Shown one piece after another: positions 18,227-27,882 of a DNA stretch of 64,000 nt. Each line of letters starts with the position of its first letter. Within the stretch, counting starts at the first letter, position 1. The stretch spans positions 3,286,001 to 3,350,000 of the forward strand of contig NZ_AP021875.1 in NCBI RefSeq assembly GCF_009688965.1, in the 5' to 3' direction. A model generated the notes under the pieces. The model saw nothing but the letters and a program-made list of their open reading frames with translations, did not search any database and had not been told where the DNA came from. The translations under genes and the position numbers were made by a program. Origin of the DNA: Desulfosarcina widdelii (GTDB lineage Bacteria > Desulfobacterota > Desulfobacteria > Desulfobacterales > Desulfosarcinaceae).

Positions 18227-20305
18227 ATGGCAACGAAAGCGAAGACCTACAGCGTTTGCGGCATGTGCACAGTCAGATGCCCCATTGAAGTCGAGACCGA
18301 AAACGGCGAGATCACCTTTATCAAGGGCAACCCGCATATGGGAGGCCTCAACGGGGCCCTTTGTGCCCGCGGTGCCGCCGGCAAGGCATTGATCAATGAC
18401 AATGAGCGCATCCAGCAGCCCATGATCCGTGTGGGCGAACGCGGTCAGGGCAACTGGAAGCCTATCAGTTGGGATGAAGCCCTCGACTATGCCGCCGATC
18501 AGCTTAAAAAAACCATCGATACCTACGGCGGAAAAAGCGTACTTTTCTCGGATCGTGGTGGTCCTTTCCGCGACCTGCACCAGGCTTTCGTTCGCGCGCT
18601 GGGTTCTCCCAACTGGACCAACCACGACGCCTCCTGTGCCCGCAATGTCCAGCACGCAGCCCTCTCCCTGTTCGGCTTCGGCCGCAAAGGCGTTTCCTAC
18701 GATCTGAAAAACGCCCGTCACGTGGTGCTCCAAACCCGCAACATGTTTGAAGCCATCAACGTGAAAGAGGTCAACGACCTCATGACGGCCATGGAAAACG
18801 GCTGTAAGCTGACCGTCATCGACATTCGCGCCAACATCTCGGCCACCAAGGCCCACCGGTTCCTGATGATCCGTCCCGGATCGGATTACGCCCTCAACCT
18901 GGCGGTCATCCATACCCTCTTGAACCGCAAGCTTTACAATGTCACCTATGTCAACAAATGGTTCAAGGACCTTGACGTGCTGGAACGCTTCGTCAAACCC
19001 TACACACCCGAATGGGCCGAAGAGGAAACTGGAATTCCGGCGGCGGAAATCGTGCGCTTCGCCCAGGATCTTTCCAAGGACGCCCCGGCGGTACTCTGGC
19101 ACCCCGGCTGGATGAATGCCCGCTACAACGACTCGTTCTATATGTCGCGCACCATTTATATCATTAACGCCCTTCTGGGGTCGGTCGGCGCCAAAGGCGG
19201 GCTGCCCATGACCAACAAACCCGGCGATGTGGATCGCAAGGGGCTGAACAAACTCGTCGACCTTGTCCCCAAAGTCGAAGAGAAACGGGCCGACGGCACC
19301 GGCTGGAAACATGCCCATCTGGACACCGGCCCCGGTCTGCTGCACCTGGGATTCGATGCCATCGAAACCGAGGATCCCTACCCGGTCAAGGCCTACATCG
19401 CCTATCGCCACGATCCGCTCATGGGCTTCCCGGACCCGGAGCGCATCAAACAAAAATTGGCCAACCTGGACTTTCTCATGTCCGTCAGTTTTACTTGGTC
19501 GGATACGGCCTGGCACTCCGATCTGGTGCTGCCCCTGTCGCCCTACTTGGAACGGGAATCGATTCTGGCCTGCAAAAACAGCCTGAATCCTTTTTATTTT
19601 ACTCGCCGCCGGGCGGTGGAACCGCGCTACGACACCCGCGCCGACTGGGAAATTCTGTGCGGTATCGCCAAACGCCTGGGCATAGAGGCCCTGGCCTTCG
19701 ACGCCATCGAGGATATCTGGAAATACCAGTTGGAAGGCACCGGCGTGGAATTGGCCGACTTTGACGAAAAAGGGTTCATCCAGTTAGGAAAGGGTCCCTT
19801 GTACAAACCGGAACCCACCTTCAAGACCCCATCGGGGAAAATCGAGATCGTCTCCGAGAAGTGGGAAGCCCAGGGCATCCCATCTCTCAAGCCCTATGAA
19901 AGCACCCATCCGCCGGAGGGGCAGTTCCGACTGACCTTCGGCCGCTGCGGGGTTCACACCCAGGGTCATACGGTCAACAACAGCCTGTTGTTCGAACAGG
20001 TTCCGGAAAACACCCTCTGGATCAACACCCGGGCCGGCAGCGCCATGGGGCTGTCCGACGGCGACATGGTGAACGTCAGCGGAAATGGCAAAGGCGGCCG
20101 CATGCAGGCCAAACTGACCGACCTTATCCATCCCGAGGCGGTGTTCATGCTGCATGGGTTCGGCCACCGCCTGCCCGTGGAGAGCCGGGCCTTCGGCAAG
20201 GGTGTGGCCGATCATGAATTGATGTGCGGCGGTCTGGAGAAATGGGACAAAGGCGGCGGCGCCATGGCCATGCAGGAGCATTACGTCACGGTGGCCCCGT
20301 GCTGA
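18227..20305 (+). CDS. Molybdopterin oxidoreductase, PsrA/PhsA-like, cytoplasmic
   Basis: 692 residues of the DMSO-reductase superfamily, beginning at an ATG with GGGAGA upstream. The N-terminal [4Fe-4S] motif is CGMCTVRCPIEVETENG with a fourth Cys in GALCARG. The likely metal ligand is Cys in NHDASCARN, as in polysulfide and thiosulfate reductases; it is not Sec. There is no Tat signal, and no ferredoxin or membrane subunit follows, so it appears to be a stand-alone cytoplasmic enzyme. It is divergent from FDH2 and shares the intergenic region holding two dyads. Substrate unknown; sulfur-compound reductase or transhydroxylase-like roles are both possible. Confidence 0.85.
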   Translation: MATKAKTYSVCGMCTVRCPIEVETENGEITFIKGNPHMGGLNGALCARGAAGKALINDNERIQQPMIRVGERGQGNWKPISWDEALDYAADQLKKTIDTYGGKSVLFSDRGGPFRDLHQAFVRALGSPNWTNHDASCARNVQHAALSLFGFGRKGVSYDLKNARHVVLQTRNMFEAINVKEVNDLMTAMENGCKLTVIDIRANISATKAHRFLMIRPGSDYALNLAVIHTLLNRKLYNVTYVNKWFKDLDVLERFVKPYTPEWAEEETGIPAAEIVRFAQDLSKDAPAVLWHPGWMNARYNDSFYMSRTIYIINALLGSVGAKGGLPMTNKPGDVDRKGLNKLVDLVPKVEEKRADGTGWKHAHLDTGPGLLHLGFDAIETEDPYPVKAYIAYRHDPLMGFPDPERIKQKLANLDFLMSVSFTWSDTAWHSDLVLPLSPYLERESILACKNSLNPFYFTRRRAVEPRYDTRADWEILCGIAKRLGIEALAFDAIEDIWKYQLEGTGVELADFDEKGFIQLGKGPLYKPEPTFKTPSGKIEIVSEKWEAQGIPSLKPYESTHPPEGQFRLTFGRCGVHTQGHTVNNSLLFEQVPENTLWINTRAGSAMGLSDGDMVNVSGNGKGGRMQAKLTDLIHPEAVFMLHGFGHRLPVESRAFGKGVADHELMCGGLEKWDKGGGAMAMQEHYVTVAPC

Positions 20306-20343
20306 AAAGCCGGCCAACCGGCTGAGAACTGAAGAACAAAATA

Positions 20344-20386
20344 AAATGCCAATCGCAGGGTCTTACCCCCGATTGGCATTTTTTTC
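20344..20386. terminator. Bidirectional intrinsic terminator
   Basis: AAATGCCAATCG (20344-20355) and CGATTGGCATTT (20370-20381) form a perfect 12-bp stem, followed by a T-run on the plus strand; the minus strand also gives TTTTATTTTG. It sits between the convergent ends of the PsrA-like gene and xdhC and can serve both. Confidence 0.9.
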
Positions 20387-20419
20387 CTTTAGCACCTGTT
20401 GTACGACTTCTTTGAACGT

Positions 20420-21484
20420 TCAGCGAACCGCTTTATGCTTGTTGGCCCGGTGCTGGATCATCTCGGCCACAATGCTCACGGCGATCTCCTCCGGCGTCTC
20501 CGCGTCAATGGCCAGACCGATGGGAGAATGAACCCGTTCGATGTCCGCCTGGGTGGCGCCTTCCTTCAGCAGCACACCGTAAATGGCGTCCCTCTTCTTC
20601 CGGCTCCCGATCATGCCGATGTAGCCCGCCTCGGTTCTCAATGCCCTGGCTAAAACGGTCTTGTCGTGCAGGTGGCCGCGGGTGAGAATAACAATATAAT
20701 CCTGGGTGCCGACGCCGATACCGTCAAAGGCCCGCTCGAAGTTCTCCAGAGCGCGGATCTCATGGGCATCGGGGAACCGCTGCCGGTTGGCGAATTCCTC
20801 CCGGTCGTCGGCCACCGACACCCGGAATCCCACCATGGCAGCCATGGCGGCCGTGAACAGCGCCACATGGCCGGCACCGAACAAATAGAGCGTGCATACC
20901 GGCTGTACCGGCTCCAGCAGCACAAAACCCTCGTCAATTGTCAGCGTTATTGCAGAGGAGATTTGCGCGGCCTCCTGTCGGACCTTTTCCAGCGCCGCTT
21001 CGCCAAGCGGCCAATGTCCGAGAATTTCATCCTCATTGACCGCCAGGCAGTGGTCGATTCGCTCCACCGTCTCGTCGTTGACGTCGACAACGGTAAGCAG
21101 CAACCCTTTTTTACGCTCCGCCAGCAGCCCCCGCCATCGATGGAAGATGTCCAGGATTGCCGATGTTGGCCGAATGCAGTCCAGCAGCACTTCTGCCCGA
21201 CCGCCGCAGATCATGTCCATGGTGTCGACGTTCTTATAGCTTAGATCAAAGGGTAAAATTGTCGATTGTCCGGTCTGGATCAGTGTTTTGGCACGGGACA
21301 TGACCTCGGCTTCAAGCAGTCCTCCGCCGACGGTACCGATACCGCTGCCATCAGCGGTGACGATCATTCGACTGCCTGCCGTCCGTGGGGTGGAACCGGA
21401 GCGGCTGACAATCGTGGCCAGGACAAAGGATTCCCCTCTATCTATCAGTTCGCAGGCCGCGGATACGATTTGGTTCATCGACAC
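20420..21484 (-). CDS. xdhC: XdhC/CoxI family molybdenum cofactor maturation protein
   Basis: 354 residues. XdhC proteins bind and protect the Mo cofactor and assist its sulfuration and insertion into xanthine-oxidase-family enzymes. Seen are GSTPRTAGSRM, GTVGGGLLEAEV and MICGGRAEVLL in the N-terminal domain, then a Rossmann domain (LFGAGHVALFTAAMAAMVGF) and GSRKKRDAIYG with HSPIGLAIDAETPEEIAVSIVAEM. It is the last gene of the mop cluster, overlapping the ligase gene by 10 bp, so Mop, itself a xanthine-oxidase-family protein, is the likely client. A perfect terminator follows. Confidence 0.93.
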   Translation of the reverse strand: MSMNQIVSAACELIDRGESFVLATIVSRSGSTPRTAGSRMIVTADGSGIGTVGGGLLEAEVMSRAKTLIQTGQSTILPFDLSYKNVDTMDMICGGRAEVLLDCIRPTSAILDIFHRWRGLLAERKKGLLLTVVDVNDETVERIDHCLAVNEDEILGHWPLGEAALEKVRQEAAQISSAITLTIDEGFVLLEPVQPVCTLYLFGAGHVALFTAAMAAMVGFRVSVADDREEFANRQRFPDAHEIRALENFERAFDGIGVGTQDYIVILTRGHLHDKTVLARALRTEAGYIGMIGSRKKRDAIYGVLLKEGATQADIERVHSPIGLAIDAETPEEIAVSIVAEMIQHRANKHKAVR

Positions 21485-22827
21485 GTGTTCCTTTCTCTAC
21501 GATGCTCGATTCTTCGTTTGGCGGTTCCCGTGGAAACCGCCACGGGACCGTCGGCCAATTGAATATCGACAGTCAATCGGCCGTCTGCCATAGCGCTTCG
21601 GATCGCCGACAGGCACAATACGGCTTCACGAACGCAGGCTTTCATCGTATCGAGCGATTGCAATTCCACCGGGACGATGTGCAAGGTCAGCCGGGTATGA
21701 TGGTCCTGGCGGTCGATCCGGCCCCGGTAGTCGATCACGCCATCTACGGCGAAAATCTTCTCGTCCAAATCGCCAATGAAGAACCTCCGTCCGCGCCGCG
21801 TCATTTCAAGCATGGCGTTCTGTCGTCCCCGGATCCGTCCTAGCGTTTTCAATACCGTTCCACAGGCGCAGGAATCAAGCCTGAATGCCGCCATATCGCC
21901 GGTGCGGTACCGGATCAGTGGCATGCCCTCGCGAGTCAGGGTGGTAAACACCACTTCCCCTGTGTTTCCGTCTGCCAGCGGCAGGCCCGTGGCAGGATCG
22001 ACGATTTCAACGAGCAGGTCGGCTTCACGCAAATGGTAGCCCTTGCGGGCCGAACACTCGACGCCTCCTCCCAGTCCCATCTCGGTCATGCCGTAATGCT
22101 TGAACACCCGGCAATTCCAGATTCGCTCGATGCGCGCTACGATGGCGTCGGGAACATAATCGGTACTGAGCAAAACATTGCAGATTTGTCCGGCCAGAGC
22201 CGGTCCTTGCCGGTGGCTGGCCATGGCCAGCACCTGGACCGGAATGCCCACCAGGCAGTCCACTTTTTCTTTGAGGGCATGGTCGATGGCAGCGGCCGGG
22301 TCATCGACCGGCCCTTGAACGATGCCTTCGACCTGCAACCGGGAAAGCCCCCGGACCAGCAGGTCGCCGACACTTCCCGGGGTTTGGCCCGGCATGAGAA
22401 TCAGGACCCGCTGGCCGGGCTGGACCAGGGTCGCCATGCCGTGATGAAAGAAATCCACGGTCAACTCCTGATCGGCCGCGGTGAAAAAAAGCCGTTTGGG
22501 GGTGCCGGTGGTGCCGGATGTCTCCAGGGTAACGACCCGGGCAATACGATCCTGGGAGGCGCAAACCAGAGCCAGGGGATCGCGACGGATATCCTCGGCC
22601 GTGGTGAAAGGAATCTCAGCCAGTCGGTCAAGGCTGGTAAGCGTTTGAGGCAGACCGACCAGGTGCTCCCGGTAGAAAGGACTGTTTTGCCGGGCATGGT
22701 CGAGGGTCCGGTTGAGGGCCTGGAGCTGGTACCGATCGATGGCCGACCGGGTCAGGGCAATGCCGCGATCCGGTCCGATCTTACGGCGGACCCAATTTTC
22801 CAGCGGGGTGATCGGTAACTTTGTCAT
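21475..22827 (-). CDS. AMP-forming, PaaK-like adenylate-forming ligase (DVU_1553-type)
   Basis: 450 residues of the phenylacetate-CoA-ligase-like ANL family. The nucleotide loop is LETSGTTGTPKRLFF (about residues 97-111), the A5 motif is HYGMTEMGLGGG, and RYRTGDMAAF follows. The ATG at 22827 overlaps the radical SAM stop as ATGA, so the start is fixed by coupling. A CoA ligase acting on an acid product or substrate of Mop is one option; adenylation for cofactor or protein modification is another. The gene recurs with mop accessory genes in Desulfovibrio as far as I recall. Confidence 0.85.
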   Translation of the reverse strand: MTKLPITPLENWVRRKIGPDRGIALTRSAIDRYQLQALNRTLDHARQNSPFYREHLVGLPQTLTSLDRLAEIPFTTAEDIRRDPLALVCASQDRIARVVTLETSGTTGTPKRLFFTAADQELTVDFFHHGMATLVQPGQRVLILMPGQTPGSVGDLLVRGLSRLQVEGIVQGPVDDPAAAIDHALKEKVDCLVGIPVQVLAMASHRQGPALAGQICNVLLSTDYVPDAIVARIERIWNCRVFKHYGMTEMGLGGGVECSARKGYHLREADLLVEIVDPATGLPLADGNTGEVVFTTLTREGMPLIRYRTGDMAAFRLDSCACGTVLKTLGRIRGRQNAMLEMTRRGRRFFIGDLDEKIFAVDGVIDYRGRIDRQDHHTRLTLHIVPVELQSLDTMKACVREAVLCLSAIRSAMADGRLTVDIQLADGPVAVSTGTAKRRIEHRRERNTCR

Positions 22828-24194
22828 GGTCGGTAGAGGCCTTTGCCGAACTGGCTGGTCAGGTTGTAGAGGCAGAACGGAATCAGACGGGTATCCGGGG
22901 CCATGACGTGAATGCAGCAGTCCCGCACCCGCTCCAGGTCCAGGTTCCACACGTCCTGAAACGCCATGGCCGAAACCGAGAGGCGATGGGTCCTGGCCTG
23001 CCGTAGAAAAGCGTCCAGATCCATGGCGCCATCGATGGTCATCGCAACATCATTTTCCGGTGCCGGGGAGCAGCAGGCGTCGGGTGCCCGCCACTGCCGG
23101 GCCACGGAATTGATGGCGTTTCGGGCACCCTCCAGGGCCGGGATCGGTTGGCTGCAGCATTTACCGCCGGCGATGGCTCGCACCCCACCACCGGGCAGCA
23201 CCAGGTAGTTGGCGCTGAAACTGCACAGGCTGTTCTCGCAGCCCGGCGGATTGAAATCAGCTGTCTTGAAGTTGCCGCCGGACTGCTCTTCGATCAAACG
23301 CATGAGTTGGGGCAGGGTCAGGCGATCGGCGTCATCCGGCGCGTGGGGAAAGCGGCCGAAATAGCTGACCGGCTGAAAATGCAGGGCCCGCACCACCGGA
23401 ACATTTTCGGTGGCCATGCCCAGCAGGTTGCCGACATCATTGTCGTTTACGCCTGGCACCAGGGTCGGCACCAGCACCACGCCGATGCCGTGCCGGCCGC
23501 ACTGCTCAATAGCCGCTTTTTTGGTCGCCAACAGTGGCCTACCGCGAAGCTTTTCGTAAACAGCATCACAGGTGCCGTCGAACTGCAGGAAAACCGATGC
23601 CAGCCCGGCATCGGCAAGGTCGCGGACAAAGCTTTCGTCATCGGCCAGCCGCAGGCCGTTGGTGTTGATCTGGATGAATTCGAAACCGGCCTCGCGGCCC
23701 ATGGCGACGATGCGCGGCAGATCGTCGCGCAGGGTCGGTTCGCCGCCGGACAATTGAATGTTGCTGCCCGGCCCCATGCGAACCGCCGCCTTGAACCAGC
23801 CTTCGATGGTCGCCATGCTCGGGTCGTTTTCGCCCGTGTTCTTTGAATCGGCATAGCACACCGGGCAGCCCAGGTTGCAGCGGTCGGTAATCTCCAGAAG
23901 GATCGTGCACGAGCGCTGGCGATGCTCCGGGCAAAGGCCGCAGTCAAAGGGACAGCCCTTTTCCACGGCATGGCCGGGGTGTTCCGGGTGGGTGGGAATC
24001 TTGGGACGCTGCCAGCTCGAAAAGGCGGGCTCGCCGTCCCAGATACGCGTGCTGAAACGGCCGTGGCGGGAGCAGGTTTTTTCAAGAAAAACCCGGTCCC
24101 CGCGAATCGTGCGCCGGGCGTCGATCCGCTCAAGACATATGGGGCAAAGGCTTTGGGTGGCTTGTTCAGTCGGCGTCATAAGGGTCGAAACCAT
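22824..24194 (-). CDS. Radical SAM protein of the mop accessory cluster (TrsS-like)
   Basis: 456 residues. It has an N-terminal zinc-ribbon-like part (CPICLERIDA...CSRHG), the radical SAM motif CNLGCPVC near residues 106-113, SGGEPTLRDD, and further conserved Cys clusters (CENSLCSF, KCCSQ, DACCSP, RDCCIHV). Related proteins carry selenocysteine in some species; here the positions read Cys and the terminal TGA is an ordinary stop overlapping the ligase ATG. Its reaction is unknown. Coupling on both sides places it in one unit with mop. An alternative start is the ATG at 24179. Confidence 0.85.
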   Translation of the reverse strand: MVSTLMTPTEQATQSLCPICLERIDARRTIRGDRVFLEKTCSRHGRFSTRIWDGEPAFSSWQRPKIPTHPEHPGHAVEKGCPFDCGLCPEHRQRSCTILLEITDRCNLGCPVCYADSKNTGENDPSMATIEGWFKAAVRMGPGSNIQLSGGEPTLRDDLPRIVAMGREAGFEFIQINTNGLRLADDESFVRDLADAGLASVFLQFDGTCDAVYEKLRGRPLLATKKAAIEQCGRHGIGVVLVPTLVPGVNDNDVGNLLGMATENVPVVRALHFQPVSYFGRFPHAPDDADRLTLPQLMRLIEEQSGGNFKTADFNPPGCENSLCSFSANYLVLPGGGVRAIAGGKCCSQPIPALEGARNAINSVARQWRAPDACCSPAPENDVAMTIDGAMDLDAFLRQARTHRLSVSAMAFQDVWNLDLERVRDCCIHVMAPDTRLIPFCLYNLTSQFGKGLYRP

Positions 24195-24612
24195 GGGTGG
24201 TCAGAATTTCCATGGCCTTGGCAAAGGTTTCGGCCACAATGGCGCCGCAGCGCTGGCGGGCTGCGGCCGGACCGTCCTCGCCGGTGATGGTTTCACAAGC
24301 TGTGCCACCGTATTGGCCACCCACCTGAGATTCAAACCAATCCGACATTTCACTCAGCATCAGTTGAAGTTGGTCTGATTCCGTTTCCGTGTCCTCGCCC
24401 TTGCCGGCATAAAGGGCCAGGAGGCAGCAACCTCCCGTCAACGCGCCGCAACTGGCCTTCCCGCCGCCGCAACCGTAAGCCAGCCCGGCCATGGACCGCA
24501 CCAGAGTCGGGTTCTCCTCGCCCCGAACGTCCAGGGCCAACTGAATAAGAATCTGACTGCAACTGTAGCCGCTGCTTGCCAGACGCAACATCTGGATCTG
24601 GTAATCATCCAT
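24166..24612 (-). CDS. C_GCAxxG_C_C family protein (DVU_1555-type)
   Basis: 148 residues. The family motif is visible as YSCSQ, AYGCGGGKASCGALTGGCC, and a later CETITG plus RCG region. Members are small redox or metal-binding proteins of unknown reaction. No signal peptide. The ATG at 24612 overlaps the methyltransferase 3' end by 8 bp and has an AAGAAAGAGAA leader, so it is preferred over the upstream ATG at 24636. It overlaps the radical SAM gene by 29 bp. Confidence 0.85.
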   Translation of the reverse strand: MDDYQIQMLRLASSGYSCSQILIQLALDVRGEENPTLVRSMAGLAYGCGGGKASCGALTGGCCLLALYAGKGEDTETESDQLQLMLSEMSDWFESQVGGQYGGTACETITGEDGPAAARQRCGAIVAETFAKAMEILTTHGFDPYDAD

Positions 24613-25309
24613 TTGGGTTCTCTTTCTTATGCGCAATCATCAGGCAATACCCCGGACGACGGTCATTGTTACAAGCCCCCGAAAAACAGTCAACACCCCA
24701 CCAGTCGGTGAGCGATATACCGGCCCAGACAAGCTGCGCAGCCAGTTGTTTGAGCGCCTCCGAATGGTCTTCCCACACATCGATATCGAAGCCGGCATTC
24801 TCGATGCGCCGGACCAGGGTGCGCCGGTCCACGGCACCTGCCAGGCAGCCGCCAAGGGAAGCCTTGGGCTGCATCGCCGTCCGGTCACATGCCCGCCAAT
24901 ACAGATCCGCCACCACCAGATGGCCGCCGGGTTTAAGCACACGATGAAACCCGTCCAATGCTGATACAGAATCGGGTAGCAGGGAGCAGACACACTCGGC
25001 AAATACCGCGTCAAACCCACCGGACTGAAACGGCAGGTCCATGGCGTTTGCCCGGATCAAATTCATCCCGGAGTGTTGAAGGATGGCTTCGTCGAGCAGA
25101 ACGGGCGAAAGATCCATACCGATCACGGCGGTGCCATATTCGGAATGCAAACAGCTCGCCGTGGCGCCGGTTCCGCAGCCCACATCCATTACCCGGTCGC
25201 CTGGACCCAGGCCACAGACTTCCGCCGCCCGGCGCGTAAGCGCCAAACCGCCCGGCCGGATCGTCGTCCCGGTGACGGCTCGCACCGTTTCGGATTCGTA
25301 AGGTCGCAT
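24605..25309 (-). CDS. Class I SAM-dependent methyltransferase of the mop cluster (DVU_1556-type)
   Basis: 234 residues. The SAM-binding Rossmann motif is VMDVGCGTGATAS, followed by GMDLSP and a FDAVFAECVCSLLPD segment like that of arsenite/ubiquinone-type methyltransferases. A conserved Cys-bearing C-terminus (WWGVDCFSGACNNDRRPGYC) is unusual for generic methyltransferases. The ATG at 25309 lies one base after the redox-protein stop, which fixes the start better than the upstream in-frame ATG. The substrate is not known. Confidence 0.85.
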   Translation of the reverse strand: MRPYESETVRAVTGTTIRPGGLALTRRAAEVCGLGPGDRVMDVGCGTGATASCLHSEYGTAVIGMDLSPVLLDEAILQHSGMNLIRANAMDLPFQSGGFDAVFAECVCSLLPDSVSALDGFHRVLKPGGHLVVADLYWRACDRTAMQPKASLGGCLAGAVDRRTLVRRIENAGFDIDVWEDHSEALKQLAAQLVWAGISLTDWWGVDCFSGACNNDRRPGYCLMIAHKKENPNG

Positions 25310-25310
25310 T

Positions 25311-25523
25311 CTACTTGTCTTCCAGGATTTGCTCCACCTCCGCCATCTTCCCCATTGCCACCCGTTCAACAATCAGCACGGTTTTACACGTCGGGCAATA
25401 AGGCAGATCTGTGGAAAAGCGGTTGTTCATGTAGGTGGCCGCCACCGGCCCCACCACCAGATCGCAGTCGCAGCGCTCGCAGCGCCAGTTCAGGTCTTCG
25501 GGCTGTACGTTATCATATTTCAC
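25311..25523 (-). CDS. Small CxxCxC/CxxC redox protein (DVU_1557-type)
   Basis: 70 residues with CERCDC near residue 15 and CPTC near residue 43, a compact zinc-ribbon or rubredoxin-like fold. It overlaps the stop of the FAD protein by 4 bp (ATGA) and precedes the methyltransferase by one base. It most likely acts as a small electron carrier or metal-binding partner for the cluster. Confidence 0.85.
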   Translation of the reverse strand: MKYDNVQPEDLNWRCERCDCDLVVGPVAATYMNNRFSTDLPYCPTCKTVLIVERVAMGKMAEVEQILEDK

Positions 25524-27835
25524 GGTCCCAGCACCTCCATGCGATGGGCGTAAGCGTTATGGACCCGGAAACCGTCGCCCTCCGGAGTGTACTCAACCCA
25601 GAAGGTGGCTTGGTATGGCCGAAAAACCGCCAGGAAATGGCCGCTCTCCTTGTGGCGGAACCGTGAACCGTCGGCTTGTGCATGGGCGATCACCCGGCGG
25701 ATGTCTTCCTCCAGTATCCGGCGGCTGTCCAGCAGCGCTTCGACTTCGTCATTCATAATCAGTTCAATGGCCTCATGATCGTCCCGGTCATCGACGGATT
25801 TTTCGTTCCATAACGACCGGCACAATTCCGCTTTGAGCCGCAGGCGATTTTCCCGCCGTCGTGACCATCCTGGCCGCGACCGGCCGGCTGGATCAGCAAC
25901 CTGCGGGTCCGGAAAAAGCAGGTCCAACAAATGCAGAGTCCGTTTGTCCACGGCCGCCAGGTTGTCCCGGCACATGGCGCAATAGGCTACAAAATCGCTT
26001 CCGCTGAGTTTGCCGCGCCGGTCGGCCACTTCGCGGGACAATTCCGGATTGGCCGCCTGCATCAGTCCGCCGAAGCCGCAGCACTCGGTTTTGTCGCGGC
26101 CCAGAGTCAGTTCTTCGATGGGCACACCGGTTCGGGCCAACAGCCGGCGCACGGCATCCTGCACGGCCTGTTCACCGCGGGTGGTGCATGGATCGTGGAC
26201 AGCCAGCGGACCGTCCGGCGACCGCCTATCAGTATCGGGAATGCCGGTTTTCTCCAGCACTTCCCACAGGGAGACGGCCCCGGCTTCCGGCAGGTGATCT
26301 TTGAAAACACGCAGGCAGGTGGAGCAGGCCATGACAGGTCTGGGGCGGCCCAACCCGATCCACTGCGCCTCCCACTTGGCCAGTTCTTCGGAAAAAAGCG
26401 CCTCCTGTCCGGCCCAATGAGCCGGAGCCCCGCAACAGCCCAACATCAGGGCCACCCCGCCGGTGATTTTCTCCCTCAGACAATCGTAAACCTGTGTCAC
26501 CTGTTGGGGCGACGACGCGCAGAGTTGGCAGCCCGGAAAGAACAGGTGGCTGCTGGCCGCGGTGCCGGGAGCGTGACGGGCCAGGGCGAAGCGGTCGCTG
26601 TTGGCAAACGCCATGTCCTGGAGGGCGAAATCGTGGGCCGAGGGCGGCATCTTGCCGCGGGCAACCATGTCCCGGCGGGCTTCCAGGCAAAGGTCCTGCA
26701 TGGCAAAATCGTTGGGGCACACCGCTTCGCATAGACCGCACAGGCTGCACGAGTTGATCAACCGGTTGGCCTTGCGTTCGCCCATAACAATGGCGGCATT
26801 GTTATAAATCTCGCGGGCATAGGTTTTGGGATACCCCCCGAAGGATTCCAGATACCGGCAGACCTTGACGCACTCCAGGCACTCGCAGGCCAGGCATCGC
26901 CCTGCCTCCTGCTGCGCCTCGTCATCGCTGTACCGGTCGCCGACCTTAGATACAATCCTGGCCGCGGGCGCCACGTTGTCCAGGGAAGTGAACAGCTGCG
27001 TGGCGTGGGGACCCTCTTTTTCCCGGCCGGCCGTCATGGAAACCTTTTGCAGCATCCGATCCATGGAGGTGGCGGCCCAACGTCCCTGGGCGCATCGCCA
27101 AACCGGAGAAACCGATGCATCGCCGCGAGTGCCGCCGGCAAACACCCGCTCCGTTCCGGTGGTCTGCAGCTTCGGCGCAACCGCAATCGCCCCCCCGGCG
27201 TCCCGATCAAGATTCCAGGCGTCACCGGCAACGGCATCCAGCCCCAGATAAAGGGCATCGAAATGGTCCAGGCAGTCGTTGATGAAACCCTCTGAATCGA
27301 TCCGGACATTGGTTTTAACGACCACCTTCAGCGATTCCAGAATGGCGGTTTCCCCCTCAATGATCTCCCGGGTGAGCTTCTCCGGCGCCATCGAGATCAG
27401 TGTTTGGCCGATGCGATCTCCCGGTTCGAAAAGGGTTACGGCATAGCCTTTCCGGGACAAATCCCAGGCCACGGTAAGGCTGCTCAACCCGCTGCCGGCC
27501 ACGGCCACCGAAAGGCCCTTTGACGGCAGGGGCATCACCCGATGGCGGGGAGCGGGATGGGCCACACAGGCCGCTTCCAGGCGGTGGATCTGGATGGGAT
27601 CCCCGGCCTGACCGCGTTTGCATCGCGCAAGACAGGATCCGTCACAAATCCGCCCCAGAATTCCGGGAAAAGGCATGGTGGCCCGCAGCACCTTCCAGGC
27701 TCGCTCCCAGGCCCCGTTTTGCACGTGGCCCACGAAGGCCCTGGCATCCACGTGAATCGGACAGGCCGCCACGCACTCGGGCGGTTCTTCCTGAATGCAT
27801 CGCTTTTCCAACTCACGCAGGCTTTGCTGGTCCAT
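25520..27835 (-). CDS. FAD-dependent, 4Fe-4S and CCG-domain oxidoreductase (DVU_1558-type)
   Basis: 771 residues. In order: a GltD/DPYD-like N-terminal iron-sulfur region (ECVAACPIHVDA, CDGSCLARCKRG), an FAD Rossmann motif (VAVAGSGLSSLTVAWDLSRKG, about 110-130), ferredoxin clusters CLACECLECVKVC and CSLCGLCEAVCPND, two CCG/heterodisulfide-reductase-type Cys domains (LGCCGAPAHW, ECCGFGGLM), and a 100-residue C-terminal domain of unknown function. It would move electrons between a flavin and iron-sulfur chain, probably linking Mop to a cytoplasmic carrier. It starts 122 bp after mop, with a hairpin in the gap. Confidence 0.88.
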   Translation of the reverse strand: MDQQSLRELEKRCIQEEPPECVAACPIHVDARAFVGHVQNGAWERAWKVLRATMPFPGILGRICDGSCLARCKRGQAGDPIQIHRLEAACVAHPAPRHRVMPLPSKGLSVAVAGSGLSSLTVAWDLSRKGYAVTLFEPGDRIGQTLISMAPEKLTREIIEGETAILESLKVVVKTNVRIDSEGFINDCLDHFDALYLGLDAVAGDAWNLDRDAGGAIAVAPKLQTTGTERVFAGGTRGDASVSPVWRCAQGRWAATSMDRMLQKVSMTAGREKEGPHATQLFTSLDNVAPAARIVSKVGDRYSDDEAQQEAGRCLACECLECVKVCRYLESFGGYPKTYAREIYNNAAIVMGERKANRLINSCSLCGLCEAVCPNDFAMQDLCLEARRDMVARGKMPPSAHDFALQDMAFANSDRFALARHAPGTAASSHLFFPGCQLCASSPQQVTQVYDCLREKITGGVALMLGCCGAPAHWAGQEALFSEELAKWEAQWIGLGRPRPVMACSTCLRVFKDHLPEAGAVSLWEVLEKTGIPDTDRRSPDGPLAVHDPCTTRGEQAVQDAVRRLLARTGVPIEELTLGRDKTECCGFGGLMQAANPELSREVADRRGKLSGSDFVAYCAMCRDNLAAVDKRTLHLLDLLFPDPQVADPAGRSRPGWSRRRENRLRLKAELCRSLWNEKSVDDRDDHEAIELIMNDEVEALLDSRRILEEDIRRVIAHAQADGSRFRHKESGHFLAVFRPYQATFWVEYTPEGDGFRVHNAYAHRMEVLGP

Positions 27836-27882
27836 AGTCGTAATCCGCCACCTTTATGAAATGGGTCGGCATAGAATAGAAA

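Noticed and set aside
18191..19516. 441-codon minus-strand ORF across the PsrA-like gene
   Set aside because: Shadow of the plus-strand molybdoenzyme, which has a ribosome binding site and conserved Cys motifs.
22824..22826. TGA at the end of the radical SAM gene as a selenocysteine codon
   Set aside because: Related proteins may contain selenocysteine, but this TGA overlaps the next gene's ATG and the frame after it is unlike the family; it is an ordinary stop.
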